From positions 504,616 to 568,615 of the forward strand of contig NZ_DS022298.1 in the NCBI RefSeq assembly GCF_000153805.1: DNA of 64,000 bases. Reading direction: 5' to 3'. This document shows positions 55,766 to 64,000 of the stretch, piece by piece. The stretch is from Synechococcus sp. BL107 (GTDB lineage Bacteria; Cyanobacteriota; Cyanobacteriia; PCC-6307; Cyanobiaceae). Both the position numbers and the translations under genes were made by a program. A model generated the notes under the pieces. That model was given only the letters and a program-made list of their open reading frames with translations, did no database searches and was not told where the DNA came from. Every line of letters begins with the position of its first letter. Positions within the stretch are counted from its first letter, which is position 1.

Positions 55766-56839
55766 TTGGCTTCTGCCCACGGCGGTGAAGTTCAGTCGGC
55801 TGCCTTGAGGCTTGGGGTTTCATCGGCTCAGGTGTTAGACGCCAGCGCGTCTTTGGTGCCCTGGACGCCTCGTTTCTCGGCTCGGGCATTAACCAGTGGG
55901 CTGCGGGACTATCCCGATCGTCACCACCATCAATTGGTGGGTCTGATCGCCAGGATCCACGGTCTTGAGACAAGTGCTGTAGCCCCAGGCAATGGTGCCG
56001 CTGAGTTGTTCACTTGGGCCGGTCGGGATGCGGCAGCGCTCGGAATTAGCTCGCTGCCAGCTCCTGGCTTTGCCGACTATTCCCGTGCCTTGGCCTGTTG
56101 GCAAGGGCGCTCGCTGCCTCAGACATTGGCGTTGCAATGGGATGTCGCTTTCCCACAGCCGTTTCCCCCGCCATCAGAAGCGGATGTGCTTTGGATATGC
56201 AACCCGCACAACCCCACCGGCCAACTGTGGAGTCGTGAATCATTGGAGCCATTGCTTCAGCGGTATCGGCTGGTGATCTGCGATGAGGCCTTTCTGTCGT
56301 TGGTGCCCGATGGCGAGCAGCAATCCTTGATCCCTCTGGTTTCCGAGCATCCCAACCTGGTGGTGATTCGCAGCCTCACCAAGCTCTATGGCATCGCTGG
56401 CCTTCGGCTCGGCTATGCCATCGCACAACCCGAACGTCTCCAACGCTGGGCCCAGTGGCGAGATCCTTGGCCCGTGAATGGCATTGCCTCTGCTGTTGCA
56501 GAGCAGTTGTTGGCGTCGCCGGCGAAATACCAACGCTGGTGCCGCCGTGCCCAAAGCTGGGTCGCTAAAGAGGGCGCTTGGATGCAGCAACACTTGGCTC
56601 AGTTGCCTGGCATTACGCCGATGCCGTCGGCAGCGAACTTTCTCCTCATCCATGCGGAGCAGTCGTTGGTTGCGCTGCGGGAAGCGGTTGAGCAGCGCCA
56701 TCGGATTTTGTTGCGGGACTGCCGCTCGTTTGAGGGTCTGGGTGAGTGTTGGTTGCGGATTGGCCTGCAGAGTCGTCGCAACAACCGCCGCATTATTCGT
56801 GCCCTTAAGCAGGAGCTCGATCGCGCCCCGTTGGTGTGA
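55766..56839 (+). CDS. cobD: Threonine-phosphate decarboxylase-like aminotransferase (CobD/CobC type)
   Basis: A 357-residue fold-type I PLP protein. ASAHGGEVQSAALRLG is the typical opening of L-threonine-O-3-phosphate decarboxylase, which makes the aminopropanol arm of cobalamin; histidinol-phosphate aminotransferase is the nearest alternative. WICNPHNPTGQLWSRE and RSLTKLYGIAGLRLGYAI (PLP lysine) are clear. The start is TTG at 55766, with an in-frame stop only nine bases upstream. An out-of-frame ATG at 55756 makes the start uncertain, and a small indel is not excluded. Marine Synechococcus make pseudocobalamin, consistent with this role. Confidence 0.8.
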   Translation: MASAHGGEVQSAALRLGVSSAQVLDASASLVPWTPRFSARALTSGLRDYPDRHHHQLVGLIARIHGLETSAVAPGNGAAELFTWAGRDAAALGISSLPAPGFADYSRALACWQGRSLPQTLALQWDVAFPQPFPPPSEADVLWICNPHNPTGQLWSRESLEPLLQRYRLVICDEAFLSLVPDGEQQSLIPLVSEHPNLVVIRSLTKLYGIAGLRLGYAIAQPERLQRWAQWRDPWPVNGIASAVAEQLLASPAKYQRWCRRAQSWVAKEGAWMQQHLAQLPGITPMPSAANFLLIHAEQSLVALREAVEQRHRILLRDCRSFEGLGECWLRIGLQSRRNNRRIIRALKQELDRAPLV

Positions 56840-56841
56840 CC

Positions 56842-57918
56842 TCAGCGCACCAAGTTGGCGAGCAATCGGGCTAACTGCGTATCGGCATCCCGTTCGGCGA
56901 GCTCGTCCATTCCGATGCGCATCTGTTCGAGCAGTTCAGGAGGGGAATCTGCGTCCCCTAAACGTGCTCCGAGTAGGCGGCGAATGCTGTTGCCGAGGGC
57001 GGGGTGGTCTGGGTCGTGTTGATGCACGATCACAGCACCACCCAGCTCGGCGGCACAGGCGGCATTGGCGTCTTGGTGTTGATCGGCTGCTTGGGGGAAG
57101 GGCACCAGGATGCTGGGCGTGCCGCACACCGCCAGTTCACTGAGGCTGCCCGCACCGGCCCGGCTAATCGCCAGGTCGGCATGTTGCAGTAGGCCGGGGA
57201 TGTCGTCGCTGAAGCGGCATTCCGCTAGCAGGGGGTGCTGCAGCTCACCCACGTCGGGATCGTTGCCCCCCGTGAGATGCACCACCCGACAGCCCCTTTC
57301 CAGCAGCTCGGGAAGAACAGCCCGCACCATGCGGTTGAGGCCGAGGGCGCCCTGGCTTCCGCCCATCACCACCAGCAACGGCCCAGCTCCGGAGGGCACC
57401 CAGTCCGGCAGGGGCTGCGCGGCGAGAAAAGTCGACCGCACCGGAGTGCCGGTGAGCACGGGGCGGCAGCCCGGAATTCGTTCAGCGGCCACCGGCAAGC
57501 CAACGGCCACGGCGGAGCAGAAACGCCCCAGCAGACGCGTCACCCGGCCGGGGATTGCATTCGATTCATGCAACACAGCAGGCACCCCGCACCAGCGCGC
57601 CCCAAGAATCGCCGGCGCGGCGATGTATCCGCCGGTGGTGAACACGGCCTCGATTTGATGGGTTCGGATCAGGCGCCGCACGGTGATGCTGGCCGCCAGC
57701 AGCCGAATCAGCTGCACCAGTTTGGTGACGCCACGGCCCTGCAGGCCTCCAGCGTTCACGGTGATCAGCTTGAACCGAGCGGGCACCAATTCGGTTTCGA
57801 GGCGATCAGGCACGCCCAGCCAGCGCACCTGCCAGTGCCCGTCGAGGGCGTCTGCCACCGCCAGTGCTGGAAACAAGTGGCCGCCGGTGCCACTGGCCGC
57901 GATCAGTAGCCGAGTCAT
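56842..57918 (-). CDS. murG: UDP-GlcNAc:lipid I glucosaminyltransferase MurG
   Basis: MurG, 358 residues, adds N-acetylglucosamine to lipid I to make lipid II at the inner face of the plasma membrane. [20 protein letters not shown] is the first glycine-rich motif, [15 protein letters not shown] the second, and [13 protein letters not shown] the third. [20 protein letters not shown] contacts UDP-GlcNAc. Length is normal. It converges with cobD after two bases and is divergent from the next secreted protein by 57 bases. Confidence 0.98.
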   Translation of the reverse strand: MTRLLIAASGTGGHLFPALAVADALDGHWQVRWLGVPDRLETELVPARFKLITVNAGGLQGRGVTKLVQLIRLLAASITVRRLIRTHQIEAVFTTGGYIAAPAILGARWCGVPAVLHESNAIPGRVTRLLGRFCSAVAVGLPVAAERIPGCRPVLTGTPVRSTFLAAQPLPDWVPSGAGPLLVVMGGSQGALGLNRMVRAVLPELLERGCRVVHLTGGNDPDVGELQHPLLAECRFSDDIPGLLQHADLAISRAGAGSLSELAVCGTPSILVPFPQAADQHQDANAACAAELGGAVIVHQHDPDHPALGNSIRRLLGARLGDADSPPELLEQMRIGMDELAERDADTQLARLLANLVR

Positions 57919-57975
57919 GGCGGCGGACGTCCCCGTTCTCCGGTCCTAACCTAGATCGATTCCCGTAACAGGCCT

Positions 57976-58731
57976 GTGCATCGTTTTTGGCGAATGGCCC
58001 TTGTGACGGCGTTGTGCATCGGAGGGCTGCCACTGCATAGCCCGGGACGGGCGGCCACGGATGCTTTGGCGTCTGGATCGTTCGCGCAGCGCTTGCAAAC
58101 TGCCTTGAACAGTGGGTCGGAACAGGGCCTTGAAGCCGTGGTGGCGCCTGAGCTGCTGCCAACGCTGGCGCGTCGCTATCAGGCGTTCCGCAACGATTTT
58201 CCAGGAGTGAACTGGGCTGTTCAGCCGGCCGAACCCTTGGCGGATGGCCGTTCCACGTTCGTGGTGACGGTGAATGGCTCCACCACCGCGCAGGGGTTGA
58301 GCTATCGGCTCCAATCTGAGGAGCGTCTAGCGATTCGCACCGATGCAGGTCGGCTCGTTGCTCAGGATGTGATCTCGCAGGAGTCGTTGTTGCGCAGCGG
58401 TAAGCGACCGTTGCAAGTGAGTATGGGCATTCCCGATGTGGTGCTCACCGGCAGCCGTTACGACATCGATTTAATTGTCGATGAGCCTTTGGGTCAGGCA
58501 ATTGTGGCGGGGGGGTTGATTGAGCTCACCGATCAACAGCTCACCACCCTTTCGCAACCCAACCTGCGGTTGGCCCCCTTGGGAGGTGGAGGGTTGTTCA
58601 AACGCGTGCAGGCGCCCCAGCGGCCTGGATCACAAACCTGGGCGTTGATGCTGGTGCACCCCGACGGCGTTGTAACGGCGACCAAGCGGGTGCAGATCGT
58701 GTCTACTTTCAACGATCAAGCCCAGATTTAG
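57976..58731 (+). CDS. Exported protein of unknown function, cyanobacterial
   Basis: A 251-residue protein with a signal peptide (FWRMALVTALCIGGLPLHS) from a GTG start. The mature part is beta-rich: FVVTVNGSTTAQGLSYRLQS, then PDVVLTGSRYDIDLIVDEPL, then LRLAPLGGGGLFKRVQAP. It has no cysteine beyond the signal peptide and no catalytic motif. It looks like a periplasmic or lumenal protein conserved in cyanobacteria, function unknown. It is flanked by divergent murG and a convergent dehydrogenase. Confidence 0.78.
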   Translation: MHRFWRMALVTALCIGGLPLHSPGRAATDALASGSFAQRLQTALNSGSEQGLEAVVAPELLPTLARRYQAFRNDFPGVNWAVQPAEPLADGRSTFVVTVNGSTTAQGLSYRLQSEERLAIRTDAGRLVAQDVISQESLLRSGKRPLQVSMGIPDVVLTGSRYDIDLIVDEPLGQAIVAGGLIELTDQQLTTLSQPNLRLAPLGGGGLFKRVQAPQRPGSQTWALMLVHPDGVVTATKRVQIVSTFNDQAQI

Positions 58732-58763
58732 CACGATATCGCCACTAAATAGTCACTGAATCA

Positions 58764-59645
58764 TCACGATTTCGTGTGGTAATGGCGATGCAGGGCCGAC
58801 ACGTCCTCGTCGCCATGGCCCCGCTCCATCAGGTTGTTTTCCAGGTTGGCCACCAGTTGCGTCACTGGGAGGTCCAGGTTCACGTCGTCTGCAGCATCCA
58901 GGGCAATGCCCAGATCTTTGTGATGTAACGCCATCCGAAAACCCAGGGGGTACTCGGCCATCAGCATCGAATGGGCGCGATGGCTGAGGGCCCACGACCC
59001 AGCAGCGCCCCCTTGCAAGGCATCTACCACTGCCTCCATCGGAAGTTCAAGCCGTTGGCCAAGGGCCATCGCCTCCGCCACGGCGGCATAGCTGCCGGCC
59101 ACCAGCACTTGGTTCACCGCTTTCACCTGCTGTCCGCGTCCCACCGGCCCAAAGTGATGGATGCTGCCGCCAATGATCTCGAGCACGGGGCGGGCACGCT
59201 CTAAGGCGGCTGGCTCGCCCCCCACCAGCACCGTTAAGGAGCCTGCCTTGGCTCCCTCGGTTCCGCCGGTGACGGGGGCATCCACGTAATCAACGCCTTG
59301 GCGGGCGAGCCGCTGGGCCAAGGCGATCGCCGTTGCTGGCGCGATCGTGGAGCAATCCACCACCACGCTGCCCGCTGCCAGTTGACTACTGGCGCCATTC
59401 GCTCCGAACAGCACGGCCTCCACGGCTGCGTTGTCGCTGACGCACACCAGCAAAACGTCCACGCCTTCGGCGGCTTCGGCGGGCGTGGCGCAGGCGATGC
59501 TCCCTTGCAGGCTTGGATCTCGCTCGGGGCTGCGGCTTCGGGTGTGAACGCGCAGGGGAACGTCGGCACGCCTGAGGTTGGCGGCCATGGGAAGTCCTAG
59601 GGCGCCGAGACCGATCACTCCCACCCGCAGGTCACGTCTGGTCAT
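58764..59645 (-). CDS. Beta-hydroxyacid dehydrogenase (tartronate semialdehyde reductase-like)
   Basis: A 293-residue NAD(P)-dependent dehydrogenase of the 6-phosphogluconate/3-hydroxyisobutyrate family. GVIGLGALGLPMAANLRRAD is the Rossmann motif, DAPVTGGTEGAKAGSLTVLV the substrate-binding signature, and GQQVKAVNQVLVAG carries the catalytic lysine. Tartronate semialdehyde reductase, in the glycerate branch of photorespiration, is the best guess in a cyanobacterium and would fit with gcvP; 3-hydroxyisobutyrate dehydrogenase or glyoxylate reductase are alternatives. It is divergent from the small exported protein at 59717. Confidence 0.85.
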   Translation of the reverse strand: MTRRDLRVGVIGLGALGLPMAANLRRADVPLRVHTRSRSPERDPSLQGSIACATPAEAAEGVDVLLVCVSDNAAVEAVLFGANGASSQLAAGSVVVDCSTIAPATAIALAQRLARQGVDYVDAPVTGGTEGAKAGSLTVLVGGEPAALERARPVLEIIGGSIHHFGPVGRGQQVKAVNQVLVAGSYAAVAEAMALGQRLELPMEAVVDALQGGAAGSWALSHRAHSMLMAEYPLGFRMALHHKDLGIALDAADDVNLDLPVTQLVANLENNLMERGHGDEDVSALHRHYHTKS

Positions 59646-59716
59646 GCTTGGTGGCTGTTTGCGTCAGAGTTTCGCGGGCAGCCGCGCCAAAGTGCATGTA
59701 CTTGCACTGTTTTGGA

Positions 59717-60058
59717 ATGAAGTCTTCCATCCGTCGCCACGGCAGTGGCCTGCTGCTGTTGGGATTGCTCGTTGTTCCTGTTTTTGGCGAGAGCGTCTTG
59801 GCCAAGGCCAATCGCACCCCGATCACGCCTGAGCAGGAGCAAGCCTTGATTCAGGGCCATCGATCCTGGTCGAAGACCAGCTACAGCAAGCGTCGCAGTG
59901 CGATGGATCGCACGATGGCTTGCGTCGATGCCGCTGACTCGAAGCAAGACTTAAAAACCTGCCGGCAGCAACGCAAAGCAGCGCGTCGCGCCCTTCGGAA
60001 GGAGCATCACGCCTACATGAATCAGGTGCGTGAGCAGGCTGGATTGCCGATTCGTTGA
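59717..60058 (+). CDS. Small basic exported protein of unknown function
   Basis: About 113 residues from the ATG of MKSSIRRH, with a signal peptide (GLLLLGLLVVPVFGESVLAK). The mature part is short, helical and lysine/arginine-rich (QQRKAARRALRKEHHAYMNQ), with two cysteines (MACVDA and KTCRQQ) that could form a disulfide hairpin. A longer frame from 59648 adds 23 residues before the signal and overlaps nothing, but looks less natural. I do not recognise a family. It converges with pgk across a terminator. Confidence 0.7.
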   Translation: MKSSIRRHGSGLLLLGLLVVPVFGESVLAKANRTPITPEQEQALIQGHRSWSKTSYSKRRSAMDRTMACVDAADSKQDLKTCRQQRKAARRALRKEHHAYMNQVREQAGLPIR

Positions 60059-60089
60059 GAGACGCGCTTCGCATCCGTAGACAACACAT

Positions 60090-60111
60090 AAAAAAGCCCC
60101 CATTTGGGGGC
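60090..60111 (-). terminator. Rho-independent terminator for pgk
   Basis: GCCCCC/GGGGGC with an ATTT loop, followed on the minus strand by TTTTTT. It lies 45 bases beyond the pgk stop, in the gap with the convergent small gene. Confidence 0.9.
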
Positions 60112-60155
60112 CAATCTCAAAGCCATTGCTGGCCTTGTCGTTTGTTGGTGATCGC

Positions 60156-61361
60156 TTAGGCGTTGTCGAGGGCTGCAACGCCAGGCAGCACTTTGCCTTC
60201 GAGCAATTCCAGGCTGGCGCCACCACCGGTTGAGATGTGCGACATCTTCTCGGCGAGCCCTGCTTTCTCCACAGCGGCGACGGAGTCGCCACCACCAATG
60301 ATCGTGCAACAGCCTTTGCCACCGATTTCAGCCAGGGTTGTGGCGATGGCGTTGGTGCCGGCAGCAAATTTGTCGAACTCGAACACGCCCATCGGGCCGT
60401 TCCAGATCACGGTTTTGCAATCAGCCAAGGCGGCTTGGAACACCTTGATGGCATCGGGGCCGATGTCCAGTCCCATCCAGCCGTCGGGGATCGCCGTCAC
60501 GTCGGCGATTTGGCTGTTGGCATCTGGGGCGAAGTTGTCGGCCAGCACCACGTCGGTGGGCAGCAGCAGTTCCACACCTTTGGCTTTTGCCTTGGCTTCC
60601 AGCTCTTTGGCTAGTTCCAGCTTGTCTTCTTCCACGAGGCTTTTGCCAACGGCCAAGCCGCGGGCTTTGTAGAAGGTGAAGATCATGCCGCCGCCGATCA
60701 ACACCTTGTCGCACTTGTCGATCAGGGCTTCGAGAACACCGATTTTGGAGCTCACCTTCGAACCACCAACGATGGCGGCGAGGGGACGCTTGGGTTCGTC
60801 GACGGCACCCTGCAGGTACTGAAGCTCCTTCTCCATCAGGAAGCCGGCCACGCTCGGCTTGAGGAATTTGGTCACGCCTTCGGTGGAGGCATGGGCACGG
60901 TGGGCGGCGCCGAAGGCGTCGTTCACATAAACATCGGCGAGGCCAGCCAGCTTCTCGGCGAAGCCTGCATCGTTCTTCTCTTCTTCAGCGAAGAAGCGAA
61001 CGTTTTCAAGCAGCACCACGTCGCCGTTGGCCATCGCACCCACCTTGGCTTCGGCGTCGGGGCCAATGCAGCTGTCGGTTTTGGTGACGGTTTTGCCGAG
61101 CAACTCGCTCAGGCGTGCGGCCACCGGTGTGAGGCGCATTGCGTCGTTCACCTGACCCTTGGGGCGACCAAAGTGAGCCGAGAGCACAACCTTGGCGCCC
61201 TTGCCAACGAGGTCGTTGATGGTGGGCAGCGCTGCGCGAATGCGGGTGTCATCGGTGATGGCACCGGCATCATTAAGGGGAACGTTGAAGTCAACCCGCA
61301 CGAGGACGCGTTTGCCGCTCAGGTCGCCAGCATTGAGGCTGGCCAGGGAACGCTTCGCCAT
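60156..61361 (-). CDS. pgk: Phosphoglycerate kinase
   Basis: PGK, 401 residues, serves both the Calvin cycle and glycolysis. [20 protein letters not shown] and [20 protein letters not shown] open the protein, [10 protein letters not shown] binds the acid, and [15 protein letters not shown]-like VYVNDAFG follows. The nucleotide site is [15 protein letters not shown] and [14 protein letters not shown]. Length is normal. It is followed by a good terminator and is divergent from the small frame at 61447. Confidence 0.99.
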   Translation of the reverse strand: MAKRSLASLNAGDLSGKRVLVRVDFNVPLNDAGAITDDTRIRAALPTINDLVGKGAKVVLSAHFGRPKGQVNDAMRLTPVAARLSELLGKTVTKTDSCIGPDAEAKVGAMANGDVVLLENVRFFAEEEKNDAGFAEKLAGLADVYVNDAFGAAHRAHASTEGVTKFLKPSVAGFLMEKELQYLQGAVDEPKRPLAAIVGGSKVSSKIGVLEALIDKCDKVLIGGGMIFTFYKARGLAVGKSLVEEDKLELAKELEAKAKAKGVELLLPTDVVLADNFAPDANSQIADVTAIPDGWMGLDIGPDAIKVFQAALADCKTVIWNGPMGVFEFDKFAAGTNAIATTLAEIGGKGCCTIIGGGDSVAAVEKAGLAEKMSHISTGGGASLELLEGKVLPGVAALDNA

Positions 61362-61446
61362 AGGGTTGTCTCGTGCGGTAAGAAATCGACGAGAGATTAA
61401 CCTGTGTTTCGCGTTGTGAACGCCTTAGCACGCGATGTAGGCCCAG

Positions 61447-61644
61447 ATGGAGCTGTGGCTAGCTCCGTTGGCGCTAGCTCGTTTCCTGATGGATCAGAGC
61501 CTTCCGCCGAATCAAATCGCTGATCAAGCCTTGGTGTTGCCGCATCTGGCGGACGCGTTGAATGGGAGGGTGATCCTGATGAGCATTCGCGGCGTGAACT
61601 TCGACAGCCACCGTGGGTGCACCGTCGTTCGGGTGATGTCGTGA
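61447..61644 (+). CDS. Possible small protein upstream of rbgA
   Basis: A 65-codon frame whose stop overlaps the likely rbgA GTG start (GTGA). This overlap favours a real, coupled gene. The sequence (LPPNQIADQALVLPHLADAL, then VILMSIRGVNFDS) has no known motif and is weakly hydrophobic at the start. It lies in the gap left by divergent pgk. Real but low-confidence; it might be only a leader peptide or chance. Confidence 0.4.
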   Translation: MELWLAPLALARFLMDQSLPPNQIADQALVLPHLADALNGRVILMSIRGVNFDSHRGCTVVRVMS

Positions 61645-62519
61645 GTGCACCTCCGATTCAGTGGTATCCCGGCCACATCGCCAAGGCGGAGCAGCAGCTC
61701 AAGCGCAACCTCGAAAAGGTTGACCTGGTGATTGAGGTGCGTGATGCCCGTATTCCTTTGGCCACAGGCCATCCCCATCTCAACCGTTGGTTGAAAGGGA
61801 AGCAGCATTTGTTGGTGATCAACCGGCGCGACATGGTCACCAAGGAGGCATGGGCGGCCTGGGAGCAGTGGTTTAAGGCCAAAGGTCAGCGCACGGTTTG
61901 GTGTGATGCCAAGGCCGGTACTGGGGTGAAGCAAGTGCAGCAGGCGGCGATCCGGGCTGGGGATCAGCTGAATGAGCGGCGTCGAAATCGTGGGATGCGC
62001 CCGCGGGCCGTGCGTGCCCTCACCCTCGGTTTTCCCAACGTTGGTAAATCGGCCTTGATCAATCGATTGGTGAAAAAAAAGGTGGTCGCCAGTGCCCGGC
62101 GGGCGGGCGTCACCCGCACCCTGCGTTGGGTGCGGCTGGGCCAGGACTTGGATCTGCTCGATGCTCCAGGTGTTCTTCCACCCCGATTGGATGATCAACA
62201 GGCCGCCTTGCACCTTGCCCTCTGTGATGACATTGGCCAGGCGGCTTACAACGGCGAGTTGGTGGCTCAGGCCTTTTTGCAGCTGTTGATTGATTCGTCG
62301 GAACGAAAGGCATCTGGGGTGGTGCTCAGTGTGTTGGAAACGCGGTACGGCATTCCTGTGGCCGGTCAGACCCTTGACCCCCTCTATTGGCTCGAGGCGG
62401 CTGCGGCGCGACACACCTCGAACGACACCGCCCGCATGGCGCAGCGGCTTTTGGATGACTTTCGTAAATCCGCCCTAGGCAACATCGCCTTGGAATTGCC
62501 GGAGCTTCTCAACCGTTGA
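61641..62519 (+). CDS. rbgA: Ribosome biogenesis GTPase RbgA (YlqF)
   Basis: A circularly permuted GTPase of about 292 residues that acts in late assembly of the 50S subunit. Motif order is permuted as expected: G4 NRRDM first, then G1 GFPNVGKSALINRL, then G3 DAPGVLPPRL. IQWYPGHIAKAEQQLKRNLE is the typical start. I use the GTG at 61641; a GTG at 61617 adds eight residues. The stop overlaps the start of the pseudouridine synthase gene. Confidence 0.96.
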   Translation: MSAPPIQWYPGHIAKAEQQLKRNLEKVDLVIEVRDARIPLATGHPHLNRWLKGKQHLLVINRRDMVTKEAWAAWEQWFKAKGQRTVWCDAKAGTGVKQVQQAAIRAGDQLNERRRNRGMRPRAVRALTLGFPNVGKSALINRLVKKKVVASARRAGVTRTLRWVRLGQDLDLLDAPGVLPPRLDDQQAALHLALCDDIGQAAYNGELVAQAFLQLLIDSSERKASGVVLSVLETRYGIPVAGQTLDPLYWLEAAAARHTSNDTARMAQRLLDDFRKSALGNIALELPELLNR

Positions 62520-63535
62520 CGTCGTCGGAACAGGGCCAAGGACGACCTCCCCTGCCAGAGGAAGTGTTTACGCACACGTTCGGGGAAGGCGAGGGGGAGT
62601 TGGTGACGCTCACCTACCCGAAGCCGCTTCCGATGCGGCTGGATCGCTGGTTGGTAAGCCAACGCACGGAGCAGAGCCGTGCTCGGATTCAAAAATTTAT
62701 TGATGCTGGTTATGTGCGCGTCAATGGCAAACAGGGAAAGGCCAAAACACCACTTCGGGAGGGTGATCAGGTTCAGTTGTGGATGCCCCCGCCGGAGCCA
62801 CTGCCTTACTTAAGGCCCCAGCCGATGGATCTTGATGTGCTCTTTGAGGATGAGCACATCATCGTGCTGAATAAATCGGCTGGGCTCACAGTGCATCCAG
62901 CTCCGGGTAATAAAGACGGCACATTGGTGAATGGATTGCTTCACCATTGCCCCGATCTTCCTGGCATTAGTGGGAAATTACGCCCGGGAATTGTGCACCG
63001 GCTGGATAAAGACACAAGCGGCTGCATTGTTGTCGCAAAATCTCAAGAAGCCCTTGTAAAACTGCAGGTTCAGATTCAGAAACGGGTGGCTTCAAGGGAA
63101 TACTTTGCTGTGGTTCATGGGGTTCCAAATGGCGATAGTGGAACGATTATTGGTGCGGTGGGTCGCCATCCTGTCGACCGAAAAAAATATGCCGTGGTGA
63201 GTGATGAATCCGGGCGTTATGCCCGCACCCACTGGTTTTTGGTGGAACGTTTTGGCGATTATTCCCTCCTGCGCTTCAAGCTCGATACGGGTCGAACGCA
63301 TCAGATACGGGTGCATTGTGCCCACATCAATCATCCCGTGGTGGGGGATCCCACCTACAGCCGTTGTCGCAAACTTCCCGTGGATCTTCCCGGCCAGGCC
63401 TTGCATGCTGTGCAGTTGGGATTGGACCATCCGATCACAGGAGAGCGCATGGTGTTTGAGGCACCATTGCCCCCCGTGATGGAGAAGTTGTTGCTGGTGT
63501 TACGTCGACGCTCCGGGGCGCCATCCGCCGGTTAG
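62516..63535 (+). CDS. rluD: RluA/RluD-family pseudouridine synthase
   Basis: A 339-residue pseudouridine synthase for large-subunit rRNA. An S4 domain is at about 40-90 (MRLDRWLVSQRTEQSRARIQ). The catalytic domain has LNKSAGLTVHPAPGN, HRLDKDTSGCIVVAK (catalytic aspartate) and RLDTGRTHQIRVH-like KLDTGRTHQIRVHCAH. The TTG at 62516 overlaps the rbgA stop. RluD is a good fit by layout, but the exact uridine targets cannot be told. With rbgA it makes a ribosome-maturation pair. Confidence 0.93.
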   Translation: MTSSEQGQGRPPLPEEVFTHTFGEGEGELVTLTYPKPLPMRLDRWLVSQRTEQSRARIQKFIDAGYVRVNGKQGKAKTPLREGDQVQLWMPPPEPLPYLRPQPMDLDVLFEDEHIIVLNKSAGLTVHPAPGNKDGTLVNGLLHHCPDLPGISGKLRPGIVHRLDKDTSGCIVVAKSQEALVKLQVQIQKRVASREYFAVVHGVPNGDSGTIIGAVGRHPVDRKKYAVVSDESGRYARTHWFLVERFGDYSLLRFKLDTGRTHQIRVHCAHINHPVVGDPTYSRCRKLPVDLPGQALHAVQLGLDHPITGERMVFEAPLPPVMEKLLLVLRRRSGAPSAG

Positions 63536-63562
63536 ATCAATCGGCGCCCTCTGCTGATTGGT

Positions 63563-64000
63563 TCAACGCGGCAGTCGAGGGCAGGCGTCCACCAGGGTGC
63601 GACTAATCGCCGCCTGGGGCGCCTGAAAGATGCGATCGCCCGGACCCTCTTCCACGATGTGCCCATGGTCGAGGACGATGACGCGATGGCAGAAGCCACT
63701 GGCCACGCTCAGATCGTGGGTCACAAAAATCATCGCCAGCCCAAGCTTGTGTTGAAGCTGCCGTAATAGGTCCAACACTTCCGCTTGAACTTCGGCGTCG
63801 AGCATGCTCACGCTTTCATCGCAGATCAGCACCTTGGGCTCCAAAGCCAGAGCGCGGGCAATCGCCACCCGTTGTTGTTGGCCGCCCGAGAGCTGTTTTG
63901 GCAAGCGGTTTTGAAATTGATCAGCCGGGCTTAAACCCACTTGTTCCAGAAGGCTTCGGGCTCGCTCCCGGGCAGCCGCCTTTGAGCAGAGGCCATGGAT
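63563..64000 (-). CDS. ABC transporter ATP-binding protein, peptide/nickel type, partial
   Basis: The carboxy-terminal part (about 145 residues) of an ABC ATPase; the gene continues past the right edge. The signature LSGGQQQRVAIARAL, Walker B KVLICDE, D-loop SMLDAE and H-loop FVTHDLSVA are visible. The LSGGQQQ signature and the tail (VIVLDHGHIVEEG followed by ISRTLVDACP) resemble the DppF/OppF subfamily of peptide or nickel importers. Walker A lies outside the window. The substrate cannot be told. Confidence 0.9.
   Translation of the reverse strand: MHGLCSKAAARERARSLLEQVGLSPADQFQNRLPKQLSGGQQQRVAIARALALEPKVLICDESVSMLDAEVQAEVLDLLRQLQHKLGLAMIFVTHDLSVASGFCHRVIVLDHGHIVEEGPGDRIFQAPQAAISRTLVDACPRLPR

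Overview
The window looks like a chromosomal segment of a marine unicellular cyanobacterium of the Synechococcus/Prochlorococcus group, most likely a marine Synechococcus. This rests on gene content and order: Flv1/Flv3 flavodiiron proteins, a ClpB2-type chaperone beside enolase, SecE-NusG-L11-L1-L10-L7/L12, a DUF3747 protein, a MEKHLA-domain protein, ThiO and a CobD-type decarboxylase. It also rests on dense packing, moderately high GC, and several small proteins of the kind seen in picocyanobacteria. I did no database search. I found no transposase, CRISPR array, tRNA or rRNA, and no gap longer than 300 bases lacks a gene.

Layout. 0-2.3 kb: the end of glycine dehydrogenase gcvP and two small unknown genes. 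2.5-7.7 kb: a leftward oxygen and peroxide defence cluster (flv3, flv1, rubrerythrin, FMN reductase), head to head with an atypical Nramp-family transporter. 9.2-14.8 kb: Hsp20, then a leftward operon (membrane protein, SNF2 helicase, SWIM zinc-finger protein, MEKHLA protein) in which the SNF2 gene carries an apparent single-base frameshift. 14.8-30.4 kb: housekeeping genes (alaS, speA, ndk, thiO, gatB, a 2-oxoglutarate oxygenase, coaE, argJ, an ABC1 kinase, eno, gloA). 30.4-36.9 kb: clpB and the secE-nusG-rplK-rplA-rplJ-rplL block, with an L10 leader and strong terminators. 37-39.8 kb: a DUF3747 protein, RNase H and pyrD. 55.8-64 kb: cobD-like, murG, a beta-hydroxyacid dehydrogenase, pgk, rbgA, an RluD-type pseudouridine synthase and part of an ABC transporter ATPase.

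The most interesting region is 39.8-55.7 kb, a type IV pilus locus. A leftward operon encodes PilA, a 422-residue pilin-like protein with 16 cysteines, PilB, PilT and PilC. It converges on a rightward operon: PilN-like, PilO-like, two small unknown membrane-anchored proteins, a minor prepilin and a PilM-like protein with an acidic tandem-repeat tail. An intact secretin lies further left, preceded by a frameshifted PilM-like gene and a 46-codon relic resembling a PilN amino terminus. A DsbA-like thiol oxidoreductase sits inside the locus, and every exported pilin-like or small protein has an even cysteine count. This suggests disulfide-stabilised pili or pilus-associated proteins. No prepilin peptidase is in the window.

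Two conserved genes (SNF2 and the first PilM-like gene) are interrupted by single-base shifts. Either could be real decay or a sequencing error.
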